A stretch of DNA of 25,003 bases from JBIOJB01 sp044450465. GTDB taxonomy: Bacteria > Chloroflexota > Dormibacteria > Dormibacterales > Dormibacteraceae. How positions within the stretch are numbered: the first letter of the stretch is position 1; each line of letters opens with the position of its first letter. Below are positions 8,408 to 15,530 of the stretch, one piece after another. The notes below the pieces were generated by a model. That model worked only from the letters and a program-made list of their open reading frames with translations. It was not told the origin of the DNA and did no database searches. A program made the position numbers and the translations under genes. The stretch lies in assembly GCA_044450465.1 (NCBI GenBank), contig JBIOJB010000041.1:1-25003 (forward strand), read 5' to 3'.

Positions 8408-8806
8408 TCAGACCTGGGCGGTCGCCACCACCCAGTTGAGGTCGAGGACGCACTCAAATGCGGGGCTGCCTTGATACGTGAGCGCCATCCGAAACGGAAC
8501 GCTTGTACCGGTGGAGGCTGAGCTTGGGAACCGGGCTAACCGCGCCTGGCTGAGGGTGCCGTCACCGTTCAACACCCGGAACGAAACCAGGAAGTCGGCG
8601 GCGGGCGGTTTCTCATCGGACTGAACGTCACCACTCACGACAACAAGTGGGGGGGTGTACTCGCAGTTCTGGTCTTTCAGGTTGAGCCCGGCGGCGGTGG
8701 TTGACGAGACTCCGAGCGACCGTGGCGGCTGGTTACCTGAACCAGACGGCTCGCAGCCGGCCAATGCCAGCATCATCACCGCCAGCGACACAATTAGCCG
8801 GGGCAC
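8408..8806 (-). CDS. Small predicted lipoprotein
   Basis: This is a 132-residue protein with a clear lipoprotein signal: a short positive N-terminus, a hydrophobic stretch and the lipobox LALAGC with the lipidated Cys18. The rest is probably extracytoplasmic and beta-rich, with two more Cys (CEY near 48 and FECVLD near 117) that may form a disulfide. I recognise no domain. The only usable start in frame is the GTG at 8806, because a stop lies three codons upstream. AAGGAGG sits only 1 nt before this GTG, too close to act as a normal ribosome binding site; the overlapping TATAAG may instead be a -10 box. Its 3' end converges with ppdK, 12 bp away. Confidence 0.72.
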   Translation of the reverse strand: MPRLIVSLAVMMLALAGCEPSGSGNQPPRSLGVSSTTAAGLNLKDQNCEYTPPLVVVSGDVQSDEKPPAADFLVSFRVLNGDGTLSQARLARFPSSASTGTSVPFRMALTYQGSPAFECVLDLNWVVATAQV

Positions 8807-8870
8807 GCCTCCTTATACCCCAACACTCGTGGGCGTCGAGGCGTCCATCCCGGCCCGCCATTCGGGGGGA

Positions 8871-8876
8871 TACCCT
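8871..8876 (+). promoter_or_regulatory. Candidate -10 box (TACCCT) of the APH-like gene
   Basis: TACCCT lies 7 nt before an in-frame TTG at 8884, the start I prefer for the kinase-like gene. It occupies the 77-bp gap between two divergent genes. No -35 consensus is visible. Confidence 0.35.
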
Positions 8877-8883
8877 GTTCTCG

Positions 8884-9783
8884 TTGGAGAGCGCACTTGC
8901 GACTCCTCTCGCTGCGGGCTTGTCATGGACGAAGCGGCAGTTGGGAGGGTCGTGGTCGATTGAGGCTGCCCACCCACTCCACGGCGGCATTACCGGAATC
9001 GTCGCTGCAGTCGACCTTCGCAACTCCACGGGCAAGCGGCGTAGGTTGGTGCTCAAGCTGTACCGCCCGGAGCCTCAGGAACCCGACTCGGCTTGGCGTG
9101 AGGCGCACGTCCTGCAACTCCTCGGCCAATCGGAGCTGCCGGTCCCCCGGGTCGTCGCAATCGACCGCGACGGGTCAGAGACCGAATGGCCCGCGCTGCT
9201 GATGGTTCGCATGCCAGGCAGAAGGCGCATGCAGCCAAAGGATCCGATGCCATGGTTGCTGGGTCTGGCGAGCCTCGCCCGCGGCATTCACGAAGAACCA
9301 ATCCAGCCCCAGCTGTTGCCCAGTTACAGGCCGTGGGGCCTCGACGGTTCTCTGCTGCAGCCGCCATGGTGGACGGACGGCGACGTGTGGCAGCGGGCGG
9401 TCGAGATCGTTCGCTCTCCGGCGCCGGCGGAGCCGAAGACTTTCATACACCGCGACTACTACGCGGGAAACGTCCTGTGGTCTGGTGCTCGGGCGTCCGC
9501 GATCGTCGACTGGCTCCACGGTTGTTGGGGGCCGGCTTCGGTGGACGTGGCGCACTGCCGGCTCAACCTGTGGCTGGACCACGGGCCTCATTTCGCTGAT
9601 GTCTGGCTTGACGCTTACAAACAGATTCGGCCTGCTGCCGAGCCGCACCATCCTTATTGGGACCTCGTGGACGCGATGGGTTGGGTGATTGATCCGGCTT
9701 GCCACGGCTGGCGACGCGCGCGGCGTCATCAGGAATTTGTCAGCGCAGCCGTTGCCCGCCTGACGTCTCAGGCGCAGACGTGA
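8884..9783 (+). CDS. Aminoglycoside phosphotransferase (APH)-fold kinase
   Basis: It is a 299-residue member of the APH/choline kinase-like superfamily, which transfers phosphate from ATP to small-molecule hydroxyls. Visible signatures are the catalytic loop FIHRDYYAGNVLW (His189, Asp191, Asn196) and the metal-binding AIVDWLHGCWGP (Asp209), followed by ASVDVAHCRLNLWLDHG. The N-lobe has RRLVLKLYRP with a candidate ATP-binding Lys. The open frame extends upstream to 8701, but that part overlaps the divergent lipoprotein gene and looks non-conserved, so I choose the TTG at 8884 behind a TACCCT box. The stop overlaps the GTG of the SRPBCC gene (GTGA), implying coupling. The substrate is unknown; the fold alone does not prove antibiotic resistance. 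Confidence 0.85.
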   Translation: MESALATPLAAGLSWTKRQLGGSWSIEAAHPLHGGITGIVAAVDLRNSTGKRRRLVLKLYRPEPQEPDSAWREAHVLQLLGQSELPVPRVVAIDRDGSETEWPALLMVRMPGRRRMQPKDPMPWLLGLASLARGIHEEPIQPQLLPSYRPWGLDGSLLQPPWWTDGDVWQRAVEIVRSPAPAEPKTFIHRDYYAGNVLWSGARASAIVDWLHGCWGPASVDVAHCRLNLWLDHGPHFADVWLDAYKQIRPAAEPHHPYWDLVDAMGWVIDPACHGWRRARRHQEFVSAAVARLTSQAQT

Positions 9784-10109
9784 TCGTCAATGTCTGTCCC
9801 GCGTCCGTTACCTCTGCCTCGCCCGACCGCGTTTGGGAGGTCCTCACGAACCTCGAGCGTTTTGGCGACTGGAACGACGCAACCTACGTGTCATCGGAGC
9901 CGGCCGGACCAATCAGTCCGGGCCAGGTCGTCCGCTTGACGGCGCCGGCTCTGGGCCGCGCCTGGCCGGTGATCATCGAGGTCGGCGCCATCGACCCGGC
10001 GAGGCGCTGGATCGATCTGCTCATCCGGCTGCCGCTTGGGGTCCGCAATCACGAGCACGTGACCCTGACCGAGACCGAGTCGAGAGGCACGCTGGTCCGG
10101 TTCAATTGA
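9780..10109 (+). CDS. SRPBCC-fold protein, cut short by an in-frame TGA
   Basis: The START/polyketide cyclase-like (SRPBCC) fold binds hydrophobic ligands. VNVCPASVTSASPDRVWEVL, TNLERFGDWNDATYV and the PGQVVRLTAP region are typical of its N-terminal half. The GTG at 9780 overlaps the kinase stop (GTGA), so this start is favoured over an upstream in-frame ATG at 9699. Translation ends at TGA 10107-10109 after 109 residues, in the middle of the last strand (TLVRFN). The same frame then continues for 40 codons with sequence that fits the missing C-terminal helix, so the visible product is probably truncated (see the next entry). Complete members are about 140-160 residues. Confidence 0.7.
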   Translation: MIVNVCPASVTSASPDRVWEVLTNLERFGDWNDATYVSSEPAGPISPGQVVRLTAPALGRAWPVIIEVGAIDPARRWIDLLIRLPLGVRNHEHVTLTETESRGTLVRFN

Positions 10110-10232
10110 GACTTCCATCTCCCGCCCGGGTGGCGGGGCCGGCTCGTCGCACTCGCGCTCGGCGGTGAGCTGCGCCGCGGGCCGGTGGAATCGCTGAGAG
10201 ACCTGATCCGGGCCGCCGAAGCCGGACGCTAA
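10110..10232 (+). pseudogene. In-frame C-terminal remnant of the SRPBCC gene
   Basis: Directly after the TGA at 10107, the same frame encodes DFHLPPGWRGRLVALALGGE and further residues up to AEAGR, then TAA at 10230-10232. This reads as the C-terminal helix expected of SRPBCC proteins. With TGG in place of TGA the whole gene would be 150 codons, the usual length, reading RFNWDFHLP. The causes could be a point nonsense mutation, a sequencing or assembly error, or readthrough; the rest of the window gives no sign of TGA being used as Trp. Confidence 0.6.
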
Positions 10233-10289
10233 GCCCAGCTCAACGCCAAGTTTCGATCGCGACGGGGCCAGGGGAAAGAACTTGAGCCG

Positions 10290-10679
10290 TCAGATCGCAG
10301 CCGTTCTCGCCTGGCGCGCCGCGTACCAGATGGCTGCCGCGAGGCCGAGGTAGCCTCCCACCATCGCATCGAAGTACATGCCGCCCGACCGCAACACGAG
10401 ATAGAAGTAGCCGAGGCCGATGACGCAATAGACGAGCCCAGCAAGCCTGATTCGCCATCCCTCGCGGACACCCCCGCTGACCGCGAGCGGGAGCGGGCGA
10501 CCGGTCACCATGAGAGCAGCGCCGACTACGGTCGCCAGAACCCAGGGAAGCAACCCCACCACCGTCACGGCCAGAGCCACCGCCCAGCCATTGTGAGCCC
10601 GCACCAGGCTACTGACAAGAGCCTCGCGGCGAGGGCTTGACAACGAGCCCCGTAATTTGGTTGAATAACCAAACAGCAT
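10290..10679 (-). CDS. Small multi-span membrane protein of unknown function
   Basis: About 129 residues, with three or four hydrophobic segments: WAVALAVTVVGLLPWVLATV plus VGAALMV, then LAGLVYCVIGLGYFYLVL, then MVGGYLGLAAAIWYAA. It ends with a positively charged tail (ARQARTAAI). I recognise no family. The start is unsure. The frame is open to a TTG at 10694; ATG 10679 lies inside the palindromic region in front of tetR, and TTG 10643 or GTG 10604 are also possible. If the divergent palindromes are operators, the TetR protein could control this gene as well as the efflux operon. That is inference from position only. Confidence 0.55.
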   Translation of the reverse strand: MLFGYSTKLRGSLSSPRREALVSSLVRAHNGWAVALAVTVVGLLPWVLATVVGAALMVTGRPLPLAVSGGVREGWRIRLAGLVYCVIGLGYFYLVLRSGGMYFDAMVGGYLGLAAAIWYAARQARTAAI

Positions 10680-10697
10680 TGGTTGATTGTTCAACCA
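10656..10697. promoter_or_regulatory. Two palindromes, candidate TetR operators
   Basis: Two 18-bp inverted repeats lie in the divergent gap. The first is TTTGGTTGAATAACCAAA (10656-10673), with 7-bp arms. The second is TGGTTGATTGTTCAACCA (10680-10697), with 7-bp arms. Both share the half-site TTGGTTGA. They sit 20-61 bp before the tetR ATG, over a possible promoter with a perfect TTGACA at 10637-10642 but a poor -10 (TTGAAT at 10661, spacer 18). Position and symmetry suit autoregulation by the TetR protein. The region is also much more AT-rich than its surroundings. Confidence 0.6.
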
Positions 10698-10716
10698 GCA
10701 CGTGTTAGGAGATCAA

Positions 10717-11289
10717 ATGCCCTCTGAAGCCCGAGACAGAATCCTGCAGGCGGCCTTTGCCGTCCTGAGCCGCCAGGGGTACGAGAACACCTCGATCAAG
10801 GAGATCGCCGAGGAGGCGGGCGTCGCCCAGGGCCTCGTCCACTACTACTTCAAGTCCAAGCAGCAGCTCGTGCTCGGTGTGCTCGCCGAGGTGTGCATGA
10901 AGATGCAGGTCCAGGAGGTCGTCGAAGGGGAGGCCGGCGCGATGGCCGCCTTCGAGAACTTCAAGGCCATGCTCCGGGACAGCCGGGCCACACACGCCCT
11001 GTACCTGCAGCTGATCGCAGTCGGGATCCACGACAAGGAGATCGGCGCGGGAATCCTCGACTTCGTGCGCACAGACCGCGCTCACACCGAGGACATCGCG
11101 CGCAAGGTCCTCGCGGAGCGTGAGCTTAGCCCGAGCGCGGCGAGACCCATCGCGGGTGTCGTATGGGGCGCGATCCTCGGAATCATGATCCAGCACCTTG
11201 TCGACCCCGAGTTCAACGCGGACGAGGCGGTCGATGCACTGGCGGCAATGTCGCTGGCCGCCGATTACCCGTCAAATCTCGGCGCATAG
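10717..11289 (+). CDS. TetR/AcrR-family transcriptional regulator
   Basis: It is a 190-residue repressor-type protein. The N-terminal helix-turn-helix domain is clear: ARDRILQAAFAVLSRQGYEN, TSIKEIAEEAGVAQGLVHYY, FKSKQQL (about residues 4-50). The all-helical C-terminal ligand domain has PSAARPIAGVVWGAILGIMI, resembling TetR_C_6/BetI-like domains. The ATG at 10717 is preferred because AGGAGA precedes it by 5 nt; the frame is open to a TTG at 10687 inside the palindromes. The MMPL exporter gene begins 21 bp after its stop, so the two form an operon. The likely role is control of that exporter in response to an unknown small molecule. Confidence 0.92.
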   Translation: MPSEARDRILQAAFAVLSRQGYENTSIKEIAEEAGVAQGLVHYYFKSKQQLVLGVLAEVCMKMQVQEVVEGEAGAMAAFENFKAMLRDSRATHALYLQLIAVGIHDKEIGAGILDFVRTDRAHTEDIARKVLAERELSPSAARPIAGVVWGAILGIMIQHLVDPEFNADEAVDALAAMSLAADYPSNLGA

Positions 11290-11310
11290 AAAGGCTTAGG
11301 AGGAAGGCAA

Positions 11311-13596
11311 GTGTTCGCAGGCTGGGGTCGAATCGTCTACCGCTTCCGCTGGGCTACGCTCGTCGTGTCGGGCGTCCTGCTCGCGCTCTCAATCGTCGGG
11401 CTCCTCATGGGCGGCACGCTCACCTCGGGTGGCCCGCTCACCAGCAACCTTGACTCGTTCAAGGCTTCCAACCTCATCACTTCGGAGCTCGGCGCGGCCA
11501 AGGTCACCTCCACGTTCGACCTCATCTTCAAGAGTCCGACGCTCCAGGCGACCGACCCAGCCTTCGAGAAAGCTGTCAACGAAGCGATCGCTCCCATCAG
11601 TTCAGATCCGCGCATTGAGAAGCTGACCGAGCCATACCCGGTTACGAACCCGCTCGCCCCACAGCCCCTGATCTCCAAGGACGGCCACGAGGCGCTGGTC
11701 CTCATCGACCTGAAGGCAAGCGGGCAGCAGGCCTGGTCGGATTACGACGTGCTCAGGGCCGAGGTTCACTCGTCCACCCTGTCCGTGACCGGGACCGGTT
11801 TCGTACCTGTCAACCAGGCGTTCAACAAGACCCTCGAGGCGGACCTCCAGCGCGCGGAGACGGTGACCCTGCCGATCACCCTGCTGCTGCTGGTGCTCAT
11901 CTTCGGGTCGCTCGTGGCGGCGGGTCTGCCGCTGGGTGTTGGCGTGCTGACGATCATCGGTGGGCTCGCCGGCACCTACTTCCTCAACCGGTTCACCGAC
12001 GTCTCCCAGTACGCGTTGAACATCGTCACTCTGATCGGGCTTGGCGTCTCGATCGATTACTCGCTGTTCATCGTCAACCGCTTTCGTGACGAGCTGGCCA
12101 GGGGCTCGAGCCGCGAGGATGCCCTCGCGACCACGATGGCGACGGCGGGCCGAGCCATCACCTTCTCGGGCCTGACCGTGGCCGTCGGCCTGTCCGCGAT
12201 GCTGTTCTTCCAGGGCACCTTCATGGCGTCGATGGGAGGCGCCGGCGCGATCGTGGTGGCCGTGGCGGTGCTCTACGGCCTGACCTTCTTGCCTGCCCTG
12301 CTCTCGATCATCGGCCCGGGCGTGAACCGCCTCCGCGTGCCTTCTTTGCGGCGCTCAACCGGTGGCGGTGGCTTCTGGAAAAGCCTGGCGACCTGGGTCA
12401 TGAAGCGCCCGATCGTGGTCCTTGTGCCGGCCGTCGGCTTCCTGGTCGTGGCCGGGTCTCCGTTCTTCAACATCCGGCTGGCCAACGGCAACGTGGACAT
12501 GCTGCCGACCCATATCGAAGCCCGGACCGGCTACGACCGACTGGTGGCGGACTTTCCGGGCCAGGACCAGACGACGTACACAATCGTGGTCAACTACCCG
12601 GACGGGTCGCCGCTCACGGGCCCGCGGATCGCGGACCAGTTCAACTTCGACCGCCGCATCGCGGCCATTCCCGGTGTGCTGCGGACGACCTCAATCTATG
12701 ACATCAGACCTACCCTCGGCCTGACTGACTACCAGGCCATGTACACGGGTGACCCGAGCCAGATCCCGGCGGACGTTCGCCCGCTGCTGGCGACAAGCGT
12801 GGGCAAGCACATCGTCGTGATCCAGGCGACCAGCAACGCGACTGTGAGCTCCGATGCCGCCCGCTCCATCCTGAGCGCAATCCGCGCCGACAAGGGAGTG
12901 GGTGGGGGCGGCCAGGTGCTGGTGGGCGGTCAGACTGGGATCGACGTCGACGTCATCAACTTCATCATCTCCCGCACGCCCTGGGCGGTCGCCACGGTCG
13001 TGGTCGTGACGTACATCCTCCTCTTCCTCCTCACCGGCTCGGTCGTGCTGCCGCTCAAAGCGGTGGTGTTGAACTTCCTCTCCATCGGGGCGTCCTTCGG
13101 CGCGCTGGTCTGGATCTTCCAGGAGGGACACCTGGCGAGCCTGCTTGGATTCACGGCCCAATCGATCGATCCGAGCATCCCGGTGATCCTGTTCTCGATC
13201 GTGTTCGGGCTCTCGATGGACTACGAGGTGCTCCTGGTGAGCCGGATTCACGAGGAGTATGTCCGCACCGGCGACAACACTCTCGCAGTCGCGAGCGGGC
13301 TGGAGCGGACCGGCCGGCTGATCACGGGAGCCGCCGCCATCATGTTCACGGTGTTCATGGCCTTCGGCCTCGCCGAGGTTGTGATCATCAAGGCGATCGG
13401 GGTCGGCCTTGCCATCGCGGTGGCTCTGGACGCCACGCTGGTCAGGTCGCTCGTGGTGCCGGCGGTGATGCGCTTGCTCGGTGACTGGAACTGGTGGGCT
13501 CCCAGGTGGCTCACGCGCCTTCACGAGAGGATGGGTCTCAGCGACCTGGGCGTGGAGGCTCCGGCGGTCAACGGCAGAGCGCGCAACGTCGCGTAA
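11311..13596 (+). CDS. MMPL-family RND transporter
   Basis: It is a 761-residue inner-membrane exporter of the MMPL type (lipid or hydrophobic compound transport driven by proton flow). The RND layout is visible: TM1 near residues 15-35, a periplasmic loop of about 150 residues, then a five- or six-helix bundle, and the whole repeated in the second half. The two family proton-relay sites are GLGVSIDYSLFIVNRFRDEL (first half) and VFGLSMDYEVLLVSRIHEEY (second half). The start is a GTG at 11311 with a strong AGGAGG about 8 nt upstream. It is co-transcribed with the TetR gene. The substrate is unknown; actinobacterial relatives export lipids or siderophores, but many soil bacterial copies are uncharacterised. 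Confidence 0.93.
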   Translation: MFAGWGRIVYRFRWATLVVSGVLLALSIVGLLMGGTLTSGGPLTSNLDSFKASNLITSELGAAKVTSTFDLIFKSPTLQATDPAFEKAVNEAIAPISSDPRIEKLTEPYPVTNPLAPQPLISKDGHEALVLIDLKASGQQAWSDYDVLRAEVHSSTLSVTGTGFVPVNQAFNKTLEADLQRAETVTLPITLLLLVLIFGSLVAAGLPLGVGVLTIIGGLAGTYFLNRFTDVSQYALNIVTLIGLGVSIDYSLFIVNRFRDELARGSSREDALATTMATAGRAITFSGLTVAVGLSAMLFFQGTFMASMGGAGAIVVAVAVLYGLTFLPALLSIIGPGVNRLRVPSLRRSTGGGGFWKSLATWVMKRPIVVLVPAVGFLVVAGSPFFNIRLANGNVDMLPTHIEARTGYDRLVADFPGQDQTTYTIVVNYPDGSPLTGPRIADQFNFDRRIAAIPGVLRTTSIYDIRPTLGLTDYQAMYTGDPSQIPADVRPLLATSVGKHIVVIQATSNATVSSDAARSILSAIRADKGVGGGGQVLVGGQTGIDVDVINFIISRTPWAVATVVVVTYILLFLLTGSVVLPLKAVVLNFLSIGASFGALVWIFQEGHLASLLGFTAQSIDPSIPVILFSIVFGLSMDYEVLLVSRIHEEYVRTGDNTLAVASGLERTGRLITGAAAIMFTVFMAFGLAEVVIIKAIGVGLAIAVALDATLVRSLVVPAVMRLLGDWNWWAPRWLTRLHERMGLSDLGVEAPAVNGRARNVA

Positions 13597-13610
13597 GAGG
13601 CATGGGTTTT

Positions 13611-13679
13611 CGGCCGGAGTAAATCCGGCCTGGGACAACGCCAGCGCTATTTGGACTTCGGTCGGAACCAATCCGGTTC
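13611..13679. repeat. Two similar 21-bp hairpin repeats, 48 bp apart
   Basis: CGGCCGGAGTAAATCCGGCC(T) at 13611-13631 and CGGTCGGAACCAATCCGGTT(C) at 13659-13679 agree at 14 of 21 positions. Several differences come in compensatory pairs (CC/GG-type versus TT/AA-type arms), so pairing is kept in both. The second forms GAACC-AATCC-GGTTC. Confidence 0.5.
13612..13630 (+). terminator. Hairpin after the MMPL gene
   Basis: GGCCGGA GTAAA TCCGGCC is a perfect 7-bp stem with a 5-nt loop, 15 bp after the MMPL stop. It has no following T-run, so it could be a terminator of the U-less kind or a regulatory hairpin. It is similar to the hairpin at 13659-13679. Confidence 0.45.
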
Positions 13680-13685
13680 ATTAAG

Positions 13686-13714
13686 GTCCGGCGCTCCAAC
13701 CCGGCGCGCCGGAC
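13686..13714. promoter_or_regulatory. 9-bp hairpin directly before dnaG
   Basis: GTCCGGCGC (13686-13694) and GCGCCGGAC (13706-13714) form a perfect 9-bp stem with an 11-nt loop. It ends 3 nt before the dnaG ATG at 13718. It overlaps a possible -10 (GACAAT, 13712-13717), which lies 6 nt before a second in-frame ATG at 13724. It could be an operator, an attenuator or the terminator of upstream transcription. Confidence 0.45.
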
Positions 13715-13717
13715 AAT

Positions 13718-15529
13718 ATGGTGATGGCCCTCGCGAAAGCCTCGTCTGAGGATGCCTTTGCCGAGATCAAGGCCAAGGTCGACCTGGTCAAGGTGGTGCA
13801 GGAGCACGTGCGGCTCACCAAGCGCAACCGTGACCTGTGGGGTCTCTGTCCTTTCCACCAGGAGGACAGCCCGAGCTTCAAGGTCAACCCGCAGATGCAG
13901 ACGTGGTACTGCTTCGGCTGCGAGCGCAACGGGGACGTATTCACCTTCGTCGAGCTGATCGAGAAGACGGACAAGCGGGGAGCGCTCCAGCTCCTTGCGG
14001 AGCGTGCCGGGGTCGAGCTGAAGAAGCTGTCGCCGGAGCAGAAGGAGCGCACCGACTCTCGCCGGCGTCTGCTCGTGATGCTGAAGCTCGCGGCCCAGTA
14101 CTACGAGTACGTCCTGTGGTCCGAGCCGGCTGGAGAGGCGGGCCGGCGCCTCCTCGAATCGCGCCGGGTGAGCGAGGCCACGGCTCGGACCTTCCAGCTG
14201 GGCTTCGCGCCGGCGGGACGCGGCTTTGCCGAATACCTGCGCGCCAAGAAGCGCTCGCTCGCCGATGCACAGGATGCGGGATTGATGCGCCACGATGGGT
14301 CCGATTTCTTTGCCGATCGCCTGGTCATCCCCATTCGCGACGAGCGTGGCCAGCCACTTGCCTTCACGGCGCGGACGGTCAGAGCCGACGAGCAGCGCAA
14401 GTACATCAACTCACCAGAGACACCCGCCTACACCAAAGGCCGCGTGATCTTCGGCCTGGACCTAGCCCGTGACGAGATCACGCGCCGCGGCCAGGCAGTG
14501 CTGATGGAGGGCCAGTTCGACGTGATCACCGCCCACCAGTACGGGATCTCCAACGCCGTCGCGAGCTCCGGCACCGCGCTGACCGACGAGCAGGTTCGCC
14601 TCCTCAAGCGCTTCACCGATGAGCTTCTACTCGTGTTCGACTCCGACCAGGCCGGACGCCAGGCTGCATTCAAAGCCATCGAGCTCGCGGCGGGGCATCA
14701 GATGAGGACCCTGGTGGCCACCATTCCCGCACCCGCCAAGGACCCAGACGAGTTCCTGAGAGCCGCCGGTCAAGAAGCGCCGCAGCGCTGGGAGGCTCTT
14801 GTTTCCACGTCGCCGACAGGGTGGGAGTACTGGATCCGCGATGCCTTGCGCGGGCTCAACACCGGCAATCCCAACCACCTGGAGCTGGCGGCCACCCGGG
14901 CACGAGAGGTGCTCGAGAAGATCCCGGACGCCGCCGTGCGTGAGTCCTACCGCGAGCGCGCCGCCGGGTGGATCGGTGTCCAGCCGCACCTGCTCACCGC
15001 ACTCCCGCCGACCGAGCGTGGGGGTGCCCGGCGGCGACCCGACCAGGGCCGCGGGGCAGGCGAAGCGACCGGGGCCGGTTTGGCCGCCCGCCTGGCGGGG
15101 AAGAAACGTACAGCAGCCGGGTATCTCCTCCAGCTGCTCGCCGTGCGTCCGGTCGCCTTCGAGCGGGTGCGAACAAAGCTGACCCCTGAGGAGTTGGACG
15201 ATCAGGATCGCGAGACGTACGTACGAATGTTGGAGACTTACGAGCGCGGCGGAGCCGACGGGCTCGCAGCGGAATTGGCCGGTTATCCCGCAGAGGAGCA
15301 GGACCTGATCAGAAGGGCGTGGGCGGCGCCGCCGCCGAACGTGGACGACGAAGTGGCGGAAGGGCTTGCCAACCGGATCCGGCTGGAACGCATGAAGTCC
15401 TCGCTGAGTGGGATAATCCGCGCGCTTTCGGAAGCGGAACGCGGCCTGGACGCCGAGAAGGTGGCGCGGCTCGAAGGGGAAGCCAGAGAGCTCTCGCGCG
15501 CCATCACGGAAATGGAAAGGAGAAGCTGA
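13718..15529 (+). CDS. dnaG: DNA primase
   Basis: It makes RNA primers at the replication fork, working with the replicative helicase DnaB. The 603-residue length is normal. Domains in order: the CHC2 zinc-binding domain with Cys44, His47, Cys65 and Cys68 (LCPFHQEDSPSF ... WYCFGCERNGD); the primase core with GFAPAGRGFAEYLRAK and DRLVIPIRDERGQPLAFTAR; the Toprim domain with Glu264 (LMEGQFDVITAHQYG) and the Asp308-Ser-Asp310 pair (LLVFDSDQAGRQAA); and a helical C-terminal helicase-interacting domain. An ATG at 13724 is an alternative start that would fit a leaderless transcript. It is directly followed by rpoD, the classical macromolecular-synthesis order. Confidence 0.96.
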   Translation: MVMALAKASSEDAFAEIKAKVDLVKVVQEHVRLTKRNRDLWGLCPFHQEDSPSFKVNPQMQTWYCFGCERNGDVFTFVELIEKTDKRGALQLLAERAGVELKKLSPEQKERTDSRRRLLVMLKLAAQYYEYVLWSEPAGEAGRRLLESRRVSEATARTFQLGFAPAGRGFAEYLRAKKRSLADAQDAGLMRHDGSDFFADRLVIPIRDERGQPLAFTARTVRADEQRKYINSPETPAYTKGRVIFGLDLARDEITRRGQAVLMEGQFDVITAHQYGISNAVASSGTALTDEQVRLLKRFTDELLLVFDSDQAGRQAAFKAIELAAGHQMRTLVATIPAPAKDPDEFLRAAGQEAPQRWEALVSTSPTGWEYWIRDALRGLNTGNPNHLELAATRAREVLEKIPDAAVRESYRERAAGWIGVQPHLLTALPPTERGGARRRPDQGRGAGEATGAGLAARLAGKKRTAAGYLLQLLAVRPVAFERVRTKLTPEELDDQDRETYVRMLETYERGGADGLAAELAGYPAEEQDLIRRAWAAPPPNVDDEVAEGLANRIRLERMKSSLSGIIRALSEAERGLDAEKVARLEGEARELSRAITEMERRS

Positions 15530-15530
15530 A

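Noticed and set aside
8884..9783. Antibiotic resistance as the role of the APH-like gene
   Set aside because: The fold includes many kinases with other small-molecule substrates, and nothing in the context points to an antibiotic.
10110..10232. Selenocysteine or recoding at the SRPBCC TGA
   Set aside because: The surrounding sequence fits Trp at this position, no hairpin typical of a SECIS element is evident just downstream, and other genes in the window use TGA as a normal stop.
12691..13671. 326-codon minus-strand frame opposite the MMPL gene
   Set aside because: Very rich in His, Asp and Arg; typical antisense composition, no motif.
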